The notes below the pieces were generated by a model. It did not search any database and was not told the origin of the DNA. It saw only the letters and a list, made by a program, of their open reading frames with translations. The position numbers were made by a program, and so were the translations under genes. This document shows positions 15,546 to 24,380 of a stretch of DNA of 64,000 nt, in pieces. Location of the stretch: contig JBLXEV010000015.1 of the NCBI GenBank assembly GCA_048262715.1, forward strand, positions 18,744-82,743, read 5' to 3'. The stretch's first letter is position 1, and every line of letters starts with the position of its first letter. Source of the DNA: Albirhodobacter sp048262715 (GTDB lineage: Bacteria; Pseudomonadota; Alphaproteobacteria; Rhodobacterales; Rhodobacteraceae).

Positions 15546-16649
15546 TCAAGCCGCAAGCGCCTCATCCAAAAGCGCTTTCAGCATATTCGGATCAACATCA
15601 GAGGTCACGAAACTCTCACCGATCCCGCGCGCGAGGATGAAGCGCATCTTCCCATCCAGCACCTTCTTATCCTGCGCCATCCACTCGATCAGCGCCTCGG
15701 CAGGCGGCAGATCGCCGGGAATATCGCGCAGATCCACCTTCATCCCCAGCGCCTTGAGATGGGCGCGCAGGCGGCTCGGATCTTCTTGCGAACACAGCCC
15801 CATCCGCGCGGAGAGCTCAAACGCCAGCGCACAGCCGATCGCAACCCCCTCGCCGTGCAACAGCCGATCCGAATAGCCCGTGGCTTTTTCCAGCGCATGG
15901 CAGAAGGTATGGCCCAGATTGAGCAAGGCGCGGTCGCCCTCCTCTGTCTCGTCCCGCGCCACGATCTCGGCCTTCATCTCCACCGAGCGCTTTACCGCGT
16001 AATGCCGCGCGGCATGATCGCCTGCCGCCATTTTGGGCGCGTTGATCTCCAGCCAATCGAAGAAACTCGCATCGCCCAAAAGCCCGTATTTCACCACTTC
16101 GCCGTAACCTGCGAGGAAGTCGCGCGCTGGCAGCGTGTCGAGCAACCCGATATCGGCCAGCACCAAGGACGGCTGATGGAACGCGCCGACGAGGTTCTTG
16201 CCCTGCGCGGTGTTGATCCCCGTTTTGCCACCGACCGAGCTATCCACCTGCGCCAGAAGTGTTGTCGGGATCTGCACAAACCGCACCCCGCGCCGCAATA
16301 CCGCCGCCGCGAACCCGACGAGATCGCCAATCACCCCGCCGCCGAATGCGATGACGATATCTTTGCGCTCGACCTTTTGCTCCAGCAGGAATTCCACGCA
16401 GCGCTCGAATTGCGGCCAGCCCTTCGTGCTCTCCCCCGCAGGCAGCGCGAGAGAGACCATCTCGATCTCGCCCAACCCTGCCTCGAGTGCGCCCAGATGC
16501 GTCGCGCTCACCGTTTCATCGGTGACCACAACCACCCGAGGGCGGCGCAGGAGTGGTGCAATCTGCGCTGCGGCATCGGCGACCAACCCCGTGCCGATCC
16601 GAACCTCATAGGCCCGCTCTCCAAGCTCCACCCGAACGATATCGCGCAT
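15546..16649 (-). CDS. aroB: 3-dehydroquinate synthase
   Basis: 367 residues from ATG 16649 (preceded by GAGGGA). NAD-binding residues and the active-site run are clear: AFGGGVIGDLVGFAAAVLRRGV, then PTTLLAQVDSSVGGKTGIN, and the metal ligands in LNLGHTFCHALE and DRLLHGEGVAIGCALAF. It converts DAHP to 3-dehydroquinate in the shikimate pathway. It lies downstream of aroK on the same strand with about 100 bases between, the usual aroK-aroB pairing. Confidence 0.97.
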   Translation of the reverse strand: MRDIVRVELGERAYEVRIGTGLVADAAAQIAPLLRRPRVVVVTDETVSATHLGALEAGLGEIEMVSLALPAGESTKGWPQFERCVEFLLEQKVERKDIVIAFGGGVIGDLVGFAAAVLRRGVRFVQIPTTLLAQVDSSVGGKTGINTAQGKNLVGAFHQPSLVLADIGLLDTLPARDFLAGYGEVVKYGLLGDASFFDWLEINAPKMAAGDHAARHYAVKRSVEMKAEIVARDETEEGDRALLNLGHTFCHALEKATGYSDRLLHGEGVAIGCALAFELSARMGLCSQEDPSRLRAHLKALGMKVDLRDIPGDLPPAEALIEWMAQDKKVLDGKMRFILARGIGESFVTSDVDPNMLKALLDEALAA

Positions 16650-16749
16650 ATTCCGATCCCTCATTAAGCCCTGAGGCTTTCCTCAACATAGGCTTATAAA
16701 TCAATTGATTGCAGCGCGTTTCTTATGCGGTGCAATGCAGATAAACCCG

Positions 16750-17382
16750 TTATTTCCGCGGGAAGATGACCCCATCCTCGGCCTGCAAGGCCTCGATAAC
16801 GCGGTGCGCCATAGCCTCCACGCCCAGCCCAGCCTGCGCCTCCACAATCACTTGCGCCTGCGCATAAAGCGGGCCACGGGCCTCCAAAAACGCGGCCAAA
16901 GTGGCGCGGGGATCGGCGGTTTGCAGCAAGGGCCGCGCGCTATTGTGGCGAACGCGTTGCCACAGCAGATCCAGATCAGCCTTCAACCAGACCGAGACCG
17001 CAGAGCGCGCGATCATGTCACGATTGGCTTGAGAGACGAATGCGCCGCCCCCCGTCGAGATCACCGCAACCGGCCCCGCCATCAACCGCGCCAGAACCTC
17101 CGATTCGCGGGCGCGAAAAAACGCCTCACCATCGCGGGCGAAAATCTCCGCAACAGAGCGCTGCGCCGCGCGGACGAGCTCCTCGTCACTGTCAAGAAAC
17201 GGCACCTGAAGCAGCTTCGCCAATTGCGTGCCGACGGCGGTTTTACCCGCGCCCATCATGCCCACCAAAACAACAGGCCGCAGCAAACGCGTCGCAGCGC
17301 CCTCGCCCCCTGCAGTCTTAGCAGCCCCAGTCTTATCCGCTGGGGTCTTCATCGACGTATGTTTGTCAGCGTCCGCCGCCAT
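16750..17382 (-). CDS. aroK: Shikimate kinase
   Basis: 210 residues from ATG 17382, chosen for the GGGGAG Shine-Dalgarno; in-frame starts also exist at 17418 and 17436. Walker A GMMGAGKT is at about 41-48, the shikimate-binding D-S-D-E segment (PFLDSDEELV) follows, and VISTGGGAFV gives the Gly-rich motif. The lid region includes RPLLQTADPRATL. It phosphorylates shikimate. The extra basic N-terminal stretch of about 35 residues before the P-loop is longer than in E. coli AroK. It is followed by aroB. Confidence 0.95.
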   Translation of the reverse strand: MAADADKHTSMKTPADKTGAAKTAGGEGAATRLLRPVVLVGMMGAGKTAVGTQLAKLLQVPFLDSDEELVRAAQRSVAEIFARDGEAFFRARESEVLARLMAGPVAVISTGGGAFVSQANRDMIARSAVSVWLKADLDLLWQRVRHNSARPLLQTADPRATLAAFLEARGPLYAQAQVIVEAQAGLGVEAMAHRVIEALQAEDGVIFPRK

Positions 17383-17796
17383 ATGGCTCCCCGTTCCGGC
17401 ACCTGTGTCGGCCCCCATGATGCCTAATTCCCTCACCTTCGTCCGGTCTCCCGCCCGCTCTCGTATTGGGCCCGCCTTCCGATTGAGAAGACGCCATTCG
17501 CTTGGCCCCCGCGCGCGAGGCCGATCACATCTTTGTAATCTCGCGCTTTGAGCAGCGAAATTCCGCTATCGTCACGCATCCATGACGTGAACTGCGTTGC
17601 AATGCCATATATACGGAGGAAACGGCAAGGGCGAGACCCTTACGACAGAACAGACCCCAGCCCCCCTTGCACTCGGGCGTGTGCTGGCTCACCTAGAGGT
17701 AAGCCCCTTTGCGGGGGGCAAACGAGGCCTTTCGGGGCGAAGCAGTAACGGCGAAAGCGCCGAAAACACCCGTTGAAGGGTGAGGAAGACAGGACG
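17383..17796. other. Gap with structured leader upstream of the 46-aa gene
   Basis: No gene. The right half (about 17690-17790) is full of short hairpins: GCCCC/GGGGC near 17701-17720, CGGC-GAAA-GCCG-like near 17748-17763, and CACCC/GGGTG at about 17768-17783, just before the gene at 17797. It would be a structured 5' leader if transcription starts near 17640. It does not match a riboswitch I know. The left half would hold the aroK promoter. Confidence 0.4.
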
Positions 17797-17937
17797 ATGA
17801 TTGGCTTTGTGATCAAAACGGTAGCTGTGTTGGTAGTGCTCTTTGGTATTTGCGTCGCGGGTTATGCCTATCTGGGCGATATGTCTGCGGATGCGACACA
17901 GTCCGAAATTCCGGTGGAGCTCAATGCCACGCAATAA
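17797..17937 (+). CDS. 46-aa single-pass membrane protein
   Basis: ATG 17797 follows GTGAGGAAGACAGGACG, giving an acceptable Shine-Dalgarno. The product begins MIGFVIKTVAVLVVLFGICV, one transmembrane helix (about 4-26), followed by a short acidic periplasmic tail (DMSADATQSEIPVELNATQ). It overlaps the start of the next gene (ATG 17924) by 14 bases, so the two are likely translated together. Function unknown; it probably acts with the secreted hypothetical that follows. Confidence 0.65.
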   Translation: MIGFVIKTVAVLVVLFGICVAGYAYLGDMSADATQSEIPVELNATQ

Positions 17938-19624
17938 TCGCGCGCCTGATCTGCGTCTCGCGCCGCATGATACGCGGGTGCGCCTGCCGTTCGCGGGACT
18001 GGTCTCTTGCCTCGCGCTGAGCTGTGGCCTCTCGGCCCTGCCCGCTTTGGCCCAAAACTCACAGTCGAACTCACAGCCCCTCAGCTCGGTCGATTGGCTT
18101 TCGCGCTCCGTCCTGCAAGCCCCCAGCATGGGCGTGGACCCGAGCACTGCGCCCATAGCGATGCTGGGCACTCAAGGCAGCCGCGCCGTCGTCGAGGCCC
18201 CCGCGGATGAGCCGCCGGTCGCAGCGGCGGTCGGGATTGATGCGGTGAGTATCGCACCGATTGGCGCGCCGATGCCCTCGCAAAGCCTCGGGCTTTTGCC
18301 GCCTGCGCGCACCGGCCTGCCGCTGACGCTATGGGGCCAGACACCGGAAGCCGAGCTTACGCAAATCCTGCGGCGCGAACGTCTGGATGTCATGCCAGCG
18401 CTGCAATCTTTGCTGTTCACGCTGATGCTGGCGGAGCTTGACCCGCCCAAAAACCCCTCTGCCACGGGCGTCGCCCCTGGGCAAAGCCTGTTTCTCGCGC
18501 GGATTGATCGGTTGATCGAGCTCGGCGCGCTGGAGCCTGCGCATGCGATGTTGGAGCTCGCGGGCCCCAGCACGCCGGAGCGATTCCGGCGGCTGTTCGA
18601 TATTTCGCTGCTTCTGGGCGAAGAGGATGACGCCTGTGATCTGATGTCGCGCAGTGCCGCAATCGCCCCCTCGATTACCGCGCGGATCTTCTGCCTCGCG
18701 CGCGGCGGAGATTGGCCCGCAGCGGAGGTGATGTTTACCTCCGCACAGGCGCTGGGCGAATTGCCCAAAGATGTCGTGCCGCTGATCGAGCGGTTTCTCG
18801 ATGATGCGATGATCGATAGCGCCGAGGAATTGACCCCACCGAAAGATCCCACGCCTTTGGTGTTCCGGATGATGGAGGCGATCGGCCAGCCGATGCCGAC
18901 GACCTATCTGCCGCTAGCCTTCGCACAAGCCGATCTGCGCGCCAATACCGGCTGGAAATCACGGCTGGAGGCCGCCGAGCGGCTGGCGCGCGCGGGCACG
19001 GTTGATCCGAACCAGATGCTCGGGCTCTACACCGAACAATCGCCCGCTGCCTCCGGCGGGATCTGGGAGCGTGCCCGCGCTGTCGCAAGCCTTGATCGCG
19101 CCATGCAATCGCGCGATCCGCAAGCGGTGACACTGGCGCTCGAACCGGCAATCTCGGTGATGGAAGAGGCAGAATTGGAAGTCGTCCTCGCCAATCTCTA
19201 CGGCGAAGCGCTGGCGGACATTCCGCTCACCGGATCGGCCTCTGATGCGGCCTTCCGCTTGGGGATGTTGAGCCCGAGCTATGAGATCGTGGCAAAAGCC
19301 CGCAAGCCGCGCAGTCAGGATGAGGCGATGTTGATCGGGGTGGCCAAAGGCTCCACCATCGGCATCCGCCCGCTCGACAGCCTTGGCAAAGCCCTCAAAG
19401 GCGCGTTCGATACCGCGCCGCATGTGCCCGACGCCTACCGCGATCTGATCGAGGGTGATCGCCTCGGCGAGGCGATTTTGCGGGCCGTGGATGATATCAC
19501 CGAAGGGTCGCGCGGCGGCGTACAAGGTGTCACCGATGGGCTGATGATGCTGCGCGCGGCAGGGCTCGAGAATGTCGCGCGTCAAACTGCGCTGCAGCTC
19601 ACACTGCTGGAGCGACGCGGGTGA
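17924..19624 (+). CDS. Secreted repeat-type hypothetical upstream of xerD
   Basis: 566 residues from ATG 17924 (GGAG at 17915-17918 within the small ORF). The N-terminus is basic then hydrophobic (LPFAGLVSCLALSCGLSALPALAQ), a signal peptide cleaved near 45. The remainder is Ala/Leu-rich helical sequence with repeated leucine-spaced helices, like a TPR or SEL1-type solenoid, though I cannot place unambiguous repeat units. No catalytic motif is seen. The last 4 bases overlap the xerD start (GTGA). Function is unknown, and the tight coupling to xerD may reflect operon structure rather than shared function. Confidence 0.75.
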   Translation: MPRNNRAPDLRLAPHDTRVRLPFAGLVSCLALSCGLSALPALAQNSQSNSQPLSSVDWLSRSVLQAPSMGVDPSTAPIAMLGTQGSRAVVEAPADEPPVAAAVGIDAVSIAPIGAPMPSQSLGLLPPARTGLPLTLWGQTPEAELTQILRRERLDVMPALQSLLFTLMLAELDPPKNPSATGVAPGQSLFLARIDRLIELGALEPAHAMLELAGPSTPERFRRLFDISLLLGEEDDACDLMSRSAAIAPSITARIFCLARGGDWPAAEVMFTSAQALGELPKDVVPLIERFLDDAMIDSAEELTPPKDPTPLVFRMMEAIGQPMPTTYLPLAFAQADLRANTGWKSRLEAAERLARAGTVDPNQMLGLYTEQSPAASGGIWERARAVASLDRAMQSRDPQAVTLALEPAISVMEEAELEVVLANLYGEALADIPLTGSASDAAFRLGMLSPSYEIVAKARKPRSQDEAMLIGVAKGSTIGIRPLDSLGKALKGAFDTAPHVPDAYRDLIEGDRLGEAILRAVDDITEGSRGGVQGVTDGLMMLRAAGLENVARQTALQLTLLERRG

Positions 19625-20601
19625 GTGACCAAGAGGGCGCGCCTGAGATACCTGCCAATCGCGGCTCCGATTGCCGCCACTGGATCTCGGCCTTTCTGGA
19701 GGCACAGGCCGCGGAAATTGGTTCTGCGCGCAACACGCTTTTGGGCTATGGCCGCGATCTGGTGGATTTCGAGAGTTATCTGTCGCATCGCGGCGGGGAT
19801 TTCCTTACCGCCGAGCGCGCCGATATCGAGGCCTATCTGATTTCGTGTGAAGCCCAAGGCCTCGCGCCCGCCACCCGCGCACGGCGCCTCTCCGCGATCA
19901 AACAGCTCTACCGCTTCGCCTATGAAGAAGGGCTGCGGATGGAGAACCCTGCGATCCGCATCACAGGGCCGGGTAAGGTGAAATCCTTGCCCAAAACCCT
20001 GTCACAGGCGGAGGTCGAGGCACTGTTGCAGGCCGGGCGTGCGATGGGCCGCGATGATTTGGCCCGCGCCCGCAACGCCTGTCTGATGGAGCTGCTCTAT
20101 GCCACCGGAATGCGGGTGAGCGAGCTGGTCTCCCTGCCCGTCTCCGCAACACGCGGCGATCCGCAGGTCTTGTTGATCCGTGGCAAAGGCGGCAAGGAAC
20201 GGATCGTCCCGCTCTCGGATCATGCGCGCGTGGCGCTGGGAGACTGGCTCAATCTGCGCGACGCGGCGCAAGAGGAGGCGCGGCTCAAGCGCAAGACGCC
20301 GCCCTCGAAATTCCTGTTTCCGGCGGGCGGAAAGGAAGGCCATTTGAGCCGCGTGGTGTTCCACAAGCTCCTCAAAGACATCGCGATCGCGGCGGGGATC
20401 TCGCCCGAGCGCGTCACGCCGCACGTTCTGCGCCACGCGTTCGCGACCCATCTTCTGGAGGGCGGTGCGGATCTGCGCGCGATCCAGATGCTTTTGGGTC
20501 ATGCCGATATCTCCACCACGGAGATCTACACCCATGTGCTCGACCAGCGGCTGAAAGATCTTGTGCTCACCCACCATCCGCTTGCGAATAAATCTCCCTA
20601 A
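19621..20601 (+). CDS. xerD: Tyrosine recombinase XerD
   Basis: 326 residues. The N-terminal SAM-like core-binding domain is at about 20-105 and the catalytic domain follows. All catalytic residues are present: Arg165 (ATGMRVSEL), Lys189, His268 and Arg271 (TPHVLRHAFATHLLEGG), His294 (LLGHADISTT) and nucleophile Tyr303 (EIYTHV). This matches the chromosomal XerD recombinase that resolves chromosome dimers at dif with XerC, rather than a mobile-element integrase; the sequence and location in a core operon support this. The GTG start overlaps the preceding gene. Confidence 0.93.
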   Translation: MSDQEGAPEIPANRGSDCRHWISAFLEAQAAEIGSARNTLLGYGRDLVDFESYLSHRGGDFLTAERADIEAYLISCEAQGLAPATRARRLSAIKQLYRFAYEEGLRMENPAIRITGPGKVKSLPKTLSQAEVEALLQAGRAMGRDDLARARNACLMELLYATGMRVSELVSLPVSATRGDPQVLLIRGKGGKERIVPLSDHARVALGDWLNLRDAAQEEARLKRKTPPSKFLFPAGGKEGHLSRVVFHKLLKDIAIAAGISPERVTPHVLRHAFATHLLEGGADLRAIQMLLGHADISTTEIYTHVLDQRLKDLVLTHHPLANKSP

Positions 20602-20663
20602 TCCCTTGATGTAACGTCCCTCTCCCCCCACTATTCTGGGCATTGGACAATTGGAAAGACACT

Positions 20664-21962
20664 ATGACCACGACGCTTGACGCCGCCTTCTGGATTTCTG
20701 CTGGAGCCATTGTGGTGCTGCTCGCCCTGTCGGGGTTTTTCTCCGGCTCGGAGACCGCACTGACCGCAGCGAGCCGCGCAAAACTGCGCGCGCGGGCGGA
20801 TCGCGGCGATCTGGGGGCACAGGCCGCGCTCGACATCACCGAGGATAGCGAGCGGCTGATCGGCGCGCTGTTGCTGGGCAATAACGTCGTGAATATCTCG
20901 GCGGCCTCCCTTGCCACGGCGGTGCTGACAAAGCTTTTCGGCGCATCCGGCGTGGCCCTTGCCACTTTGGGCATGACAATCCTCGTGCTGATCTTCTCGG
21001 AAGTTCTGCCCAAGACCTACGCGATTTCCAATCCAGAACAGGCAGCCTCCAAAGTCTCGCGGGTCATCAAGCTGTTGATTGTCCTGCTGTCCCCCATTGT
21101 CGCGGTGGTGCGGATGATCGTGCGCGCGATCCTGTGGGCCTTCGGGATGCAGACCAACAAAGACGGGAATATGTTCACGATCCAGGAGGAGATCGCCGGC
21201 GCGCTGGCGATTGGCGCCTCCGAGGGCACTGTGCATAAGGAAGACCGTGATCGCTTGCTGGGCGCGCTGGATCTGGGCAATCGCACGGTGGAGGAAATCA
21301 TGCGCCACCGCAGCCAGATCGAGATGATCGACATCGAGGATGGGCCCGCCGAAATCCTGACCGCGGTGCTCGCCTCGCCGCACACCCGCCTGCCGCTCTA
21401 CAAGGGCGAGCGGGAGAATGTCGTCGGCGTCATCCATGCGAAAGACCTTTTGCGCGCGGTGGAGAAAGTCGCGCGGCGCGAGGAGGGCAATCTGGCCTCT
21501 GTCGCGGAGGTGGATGTGATGAAAGTGGCGATGAAGCCCTATTTCATCCCCGACACTACGCCGCTGGACGAACAAATGCGCGAATTTTTGAAGCGCCGCA
21601 CCCATTTCGCCCTCGTCGTGGATGAATACGGTGATCTGAAGGGCTTGATCACGCTGGAAGATATTCTGGAGGAAATCGTCGGCGAGATTACCGATGAGCA
21701 CGACCCCGCAGCCCCTGTGCCGCTCAAACGCACCGATTCAGGGGATTATCTGGTCGAGGGCGCGATGACGATCCGTGACTTGAACCGGATGATGGATTGG
21801 ACCTTGCCCGATGAAGAGGCCAATACCGTCGCGGGTCTGGTGATCCACGAGGCGCAATTGATCCCGACAGAGGGCCAGGTGTTCTCGTTCCACGGCTTCC
21901 GCTTCGAGGTCACGGGCCGCAAAGACAACCGCGTGACCACGCTCAAAATCCGCCCGCTCTAA
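20664..21962 (+). CDS. CorC/HlyC-type CNNM protein with CBS domains
   Basis: 432 residues from ATG 20664 (GGAAAG upstream; an in-frame TTG at 20643 is not used). The N-terminal DUF21/CNNM membrane domain has about four hydrophobic helices to ~140, then a CBS pair at about 195-320 (IMRHRSQIEMIDIEDGP; THFALVVDEYGDLKGLITLEDILEEIVGEI), then a C-terminal CorC_HlyC domain (EEANTVAGLVIHEAQLIPTEGQVF). Family members are linked to Mg/Co homeostasis, but the substrate is unproven. It is convergent with sufS. Confidence 0.9.
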   Translation: MTTTLDAAFWISAGAIVVLLALSGFFSGSETALTAASRAKLRARADRGDLGAQAALDITEDSERLIGALLLGNNVVNISAASLATAVLTKLFGASGVALATLGMTILVLIFSEVLPKTYAISNPEQAASKVSRVIKLLIVLLSPIVAVVRMIVRAILWAFGMQTNKDGNMFTIQEEIAGALAIGASEGTVHKEDRDRLLGALDLGNRTVEEIMRHRSQIEMIDIEDGPAEILTAVLASPHTRLPLYKGERENVVGVIHAKDLLRAVEKVARREEGNLASVAEVDVMKVAMKPYFIPDTTPLDEQMREFLKRRTHFALVVDEYGDLKGLITLEDILEEIVGEITDEHDPAAPVPLKRTDSGDYLVEGAMTIRDLNRMMDWTLPDEEANTVAGLVIHEAQLIPTEGQVFSFHGFRFEVTGRKDNRVTTLKIRPL

Positions 21963-21964
21963 GG

Positions 21965-22003
21965 AAAAATGCGGGGCTCGGGGGCAGCAGCCCTCAAGCC
22001 CCG
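21965..22003 (-). terminator. Strong terminator at the end of the suf operon
   Basis: A 14-bp stem with one mismatch (21972-21985 with 21990-22003) and an AGCA loop. On the minus strand it is followed by a T run (TTTTT at 21965-21969), so it ends the leftward suf transcript. It also lies just after the CNNM gene and may act both ways. Confidence 0.85.
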
Positions 22004-22017
22004 TCAGTCCCCAAATC

Positions 22018-23238
22018 TCACCCGAGCAACTCGTGGCATAGCTCCAGCGCGGAGACCAACGCATCGACCTCTTCCACGGTGTTATACATCCCGAAGGAGG
22101 CGCGCGCCGTGGCGGAGACGCCGAGGAATTGCATCAGCGGCATCGCGCAATGGGTGCCCGCCCGCACAGCAACGCCGCGCTTATCGAGGATGGTCGAGAT
22201 GTCATGCGCATGGGCCGCGCCATTGAGCGAGAGCGAGAAGATCGCCCCCTTATCCGGCGTATCGCCCTGCACATTGAGCCAGTTCAGCCCTTTGAACTTC
22301 GCCACCGCATAATCGCGCAGGCTGGCCTCATGCGCGGCGATATTCGCCATGCCGACGACCATCATATACTCAATCGCGACACCCATCCCGTATTGCTGCA
22401 CGATACCGGGCGTGCCCGCCTCGAACTTCATCGGCGCGGTGTTATAGGTGACAGTGTCGCGGGTGACCGTCTCGATCATATCGCCACCGCCCAAGAACGG
22501 GCGCATCTCGGCTTGCCGCTCGGCGCGAATGTAGATCGCGCCGGAACCGCTCGGCCCGTAGAGCTTATGCCCCGTGATGGCATAGAAATCCGCGCCAATA
22601 TCCTGCACGTCCACCGGCATATGCACGGCGGATTGCGAGCCATCGACCAGCACCGGAACGCCCTTCTCGCGCGCGCCTGCACAGATCGCCTTCACATCCA
22701 CCAGCGTGCCCAGAACATTGGACATATGGGTGACGGCGATAAGCTTGGTCTTCGGGCCGATCGCCTCCAGCACCTTCGCGGCGGGCAGGCTGCCATCGGC
22801 TTCCGGCTCCACCCATTTCAGCACAACGCCTTGGCGCTCGCGCAGGAAATGCCACGGCACGATATTGGCGTGATGCTCCAGCACCGAGAGCACGATCTCG
22901 TCGCCTGCCTGCAAGCGCGGCGCGGCCCAAGCGTAGCTGACGAGGTTGATCCCCTCGGTCGATCCTGTGGTAAAGACGATCTCGTCTTCCGAGCCCGCGT
23001 TGAGGAAACGCGCCACAATCCCCCGCACGCCCTCGTATTTCTCGGTCGCGATCGTGGAGAGCGTATGCAGCCCGCGATGCACGTTGGCGTAATCTTCCTC
23101 ATACATCTGCGTCATCGCGTCAATCACGACGCGCGGCTTTTGCGCAGAGGCTCCGTTATCGAGGTAAACCAATGGCTTGCCATTCACCTCGCGCGACAGG
23201 ATCGGGAAGTCGGCGCGGATTTTCTGGATATCATACAT
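22018..23238 (-). CDS. sufS: Cysteine desulfurase SufS
   Basis: 406 residues, fold type I PLP enzyme of the group II (SufS/CsdA) class. PLP lysine is Lys225 in TGHKLYGPSG, and the persulfide-carrying Cys364 is in RAGTHCAMPLM. The N-terminus YDIQKIRADFPILSREVNGKPLVYLDNGAS is typical. It takes sulfur from cysteine and passes it to the SufBCD scaffold. It is the last gene of the leftward operon, three bases after a Yip1-like gene. A second desulfurase of the IscS class sits at the head of the cluster. Confidence 0.97.
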   Translation of the reverse strand: MYDIQKIRADFPILSREVNGKPLVYLDNGASAQKPRVVIDAMTQMYEEDYANVHRGLHTLSTIATEKYEGVRGIVARFLNAGSEDEIVFTTGSTEGINLVSYAWAAPRLQAGDEIVLSVLEHHANIVPWHFLRERQGVVLKWVEPEADGSLPAAKVLEAIGPKTKLIAVTHMSNVLGTLVDVKAICAGAREKGVPVLVDGSQSAVHMPVDVQDIGADFYAITGHKLYGPSGSGAIYIRAERQAEMRPFLGGGDMIETVTRDTVTYNTAPMKFEAGTPGIVQQYGMGVAIEYMMVVGMANIAAHEASLRDYAVAKFKGLNWLNVQGDTPDKGAIFSLSLNGAAHAHDISTILDKRGVAVRAGTHCAMPLMQFLGVSATARASFGMYNTVEEVDALVSALELCHELLG

Positions 23239-23241
23239 GGA

Positions 23242-23865
23242 TCAAACCCCTGCTACGGGCGCTATGCCAAGCACCGTGAGAACGAGAAGCAGCACGGTGC
23301 CTGCCCCGAACATCGTCGCCACCATGCCCAAAAGCACCGCAGGCGTGCTGGTAAACCCGTGCAACCCCTTGATGATGCCGACCAGCATCCAGAACAGCAC
23401 CACCATCGACAAGAGCCCCGTCATCATCGAGAGGAACAGCGAGATCGAGGCCGGAAGGATCGGGAAGACGAAAAGCCACAGCGCGAGTTGGAGATATTGG
23501 ATCACCAAAAGCACGGTTTCGACCCAGACGACCAGCAAGAGCGCATCGATAAACTGCCCCTTGCCGCCGAACACGCGGCCGATATGGGTGACAGCGCCTG
23601 CCACGAACAGGATGCCGATGCCTTGGATCATCGCCATGCGGATCGGCGATCCGGTCATTGTGACCCAAGCCGTGTCGGAAGCATCAGCGGGCGGCGCGCC
23701 GTAGACGAGCAACATGATCGCACTCGCCAGACCGGAGAGCGCAACGACCGCCGCAAGCCCAAGCCACCGCGCCTCGCGCGGGATCCCCAGCGACAGGATC
23801 GCGGGTACGGATTCGGCAGGTTTGCGCACCGAAGCCCGCATCAATGTCACCAGTTCTCTGAACAT
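23242..23865 (-). CDS. Yip1-family membrane protein A
   Basis: About 207 residues from ATG 23865; GTG 23871 is an alternative that would overlap the upstream gene's stop. Five or so hydrophobic segments begin after a cytosolic N-terminus (LGLAAVVALSGLASAIMLLV; a segment near VTHIGRVFGGKG), and the central signature of HIGRVFGGKGQFIDALLLVVWV fits the Yip1/DUF1282 domain. Its role is unknown. Lying between sufD and sufS in one operon suggests it supports cluster assembly or membrane delivery, but that is inference only. It is paired with a second Yip1-like gene. Confidence 0.8.
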   Translation of the reverse strand: MFRELVTLMRASVRKPAESVPAILSLGIPREARWLGLAAVVALSGLASAIMLLVYGAPPADASDTAWVTMTGSPIRMAMIQGIGILFVAGAVTHIGRVFGGKGQFIDALLLVVWVETVLLVIQYLQLALWLFVFPILPASISLFLSMMTGLLSMVVLFWMLVGIIKGLHGFTSTPAVLLGMVATMFGAGTVLLLVLTVLGIAPVAGV

Positions 23866-23867
23866 GC

Positions 23868-24377
23868 TCACCCGCCTGTCGTTGTGCGCGCCTGCGCGCC
23901 GTGTTCAAACTCTGCCACCCGCAGCGACGCGCCCCAGATCAGGGCAAACACCGCAGCGATAATCAGGCCAAGGACGCTTGCCTGCTGGCCCACGCCAATG
24001 AAGCCCGCGACGAGGCCTTGCAACAGCATCAGCGGCGAAATCACCAGCATCGACCAGAACAACGCCTGCCGCGCGCGGTAGAAACTGCCCTGCCCACCGA
24101 ACAGTTTGGCGATCAGGTGGCTCAGCGCGGCGATCAGGTAAAAGACCGGCACCAAAGCCAAAAGCGCCAGCGCCGTGCCCATCATCAGCCCTACCATCGG
24201 CTCGCCCGCCTCAAAGGCACTGCGCGACAATCGAGGCCATTGGCCGATGAAGATCACGATGAGAGCGGCGAGCAGAAAGGTCAACGCTCGCGGCTCTGAT
24301 TGGAGCCGCGCGAGATGTTCGCGCATGACCACGCGCGGGGCGCGGTAGCTGCGCCGGATATCGTCCACCGCAGCCAT
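23868..24377 (-). CDS. Yip1-family membrane protein B
   Basis: 169 residues. An amphipathic basic N-terminus (DDIRRSYRAPRVVMREHLARLQSEPRAL) leads into five hydrophobic segments; SHLIAKLFGGQGSFYRARQALFWSML mirrors the HIGRVFGGKG motif of its neighbour, so the two are paralogues. The start lies three bases after the sufD stop (TAA GCG ATG) and its own stop overlaps the next gene's GTG. Function unknown. Confidence 0.8.
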   Translation of the reverse strand: MAAVDDIRRSYRAPRVVMREHLARLQSEPRALTFLLAALIVIFIGQWPRLSRSAFEAGEPMVGLMMGTALALLALVPVFYLIAALSHLIAKLFGGQGSFYRARQALFWSMLVISPLMLLQGLVAGFIGVGQQASVLGLIIAAVFALIWGASLRVAEFEHGAQARTTTGG

Positions 24378-24380
24378 CGC

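Noticed and set aside
22129..24081. Rightward 650-codon open frame antisense to sufS and Yip1 genes
   Set aside because: Shadow of well-supported leftward genes with biased, domain-free sequence.
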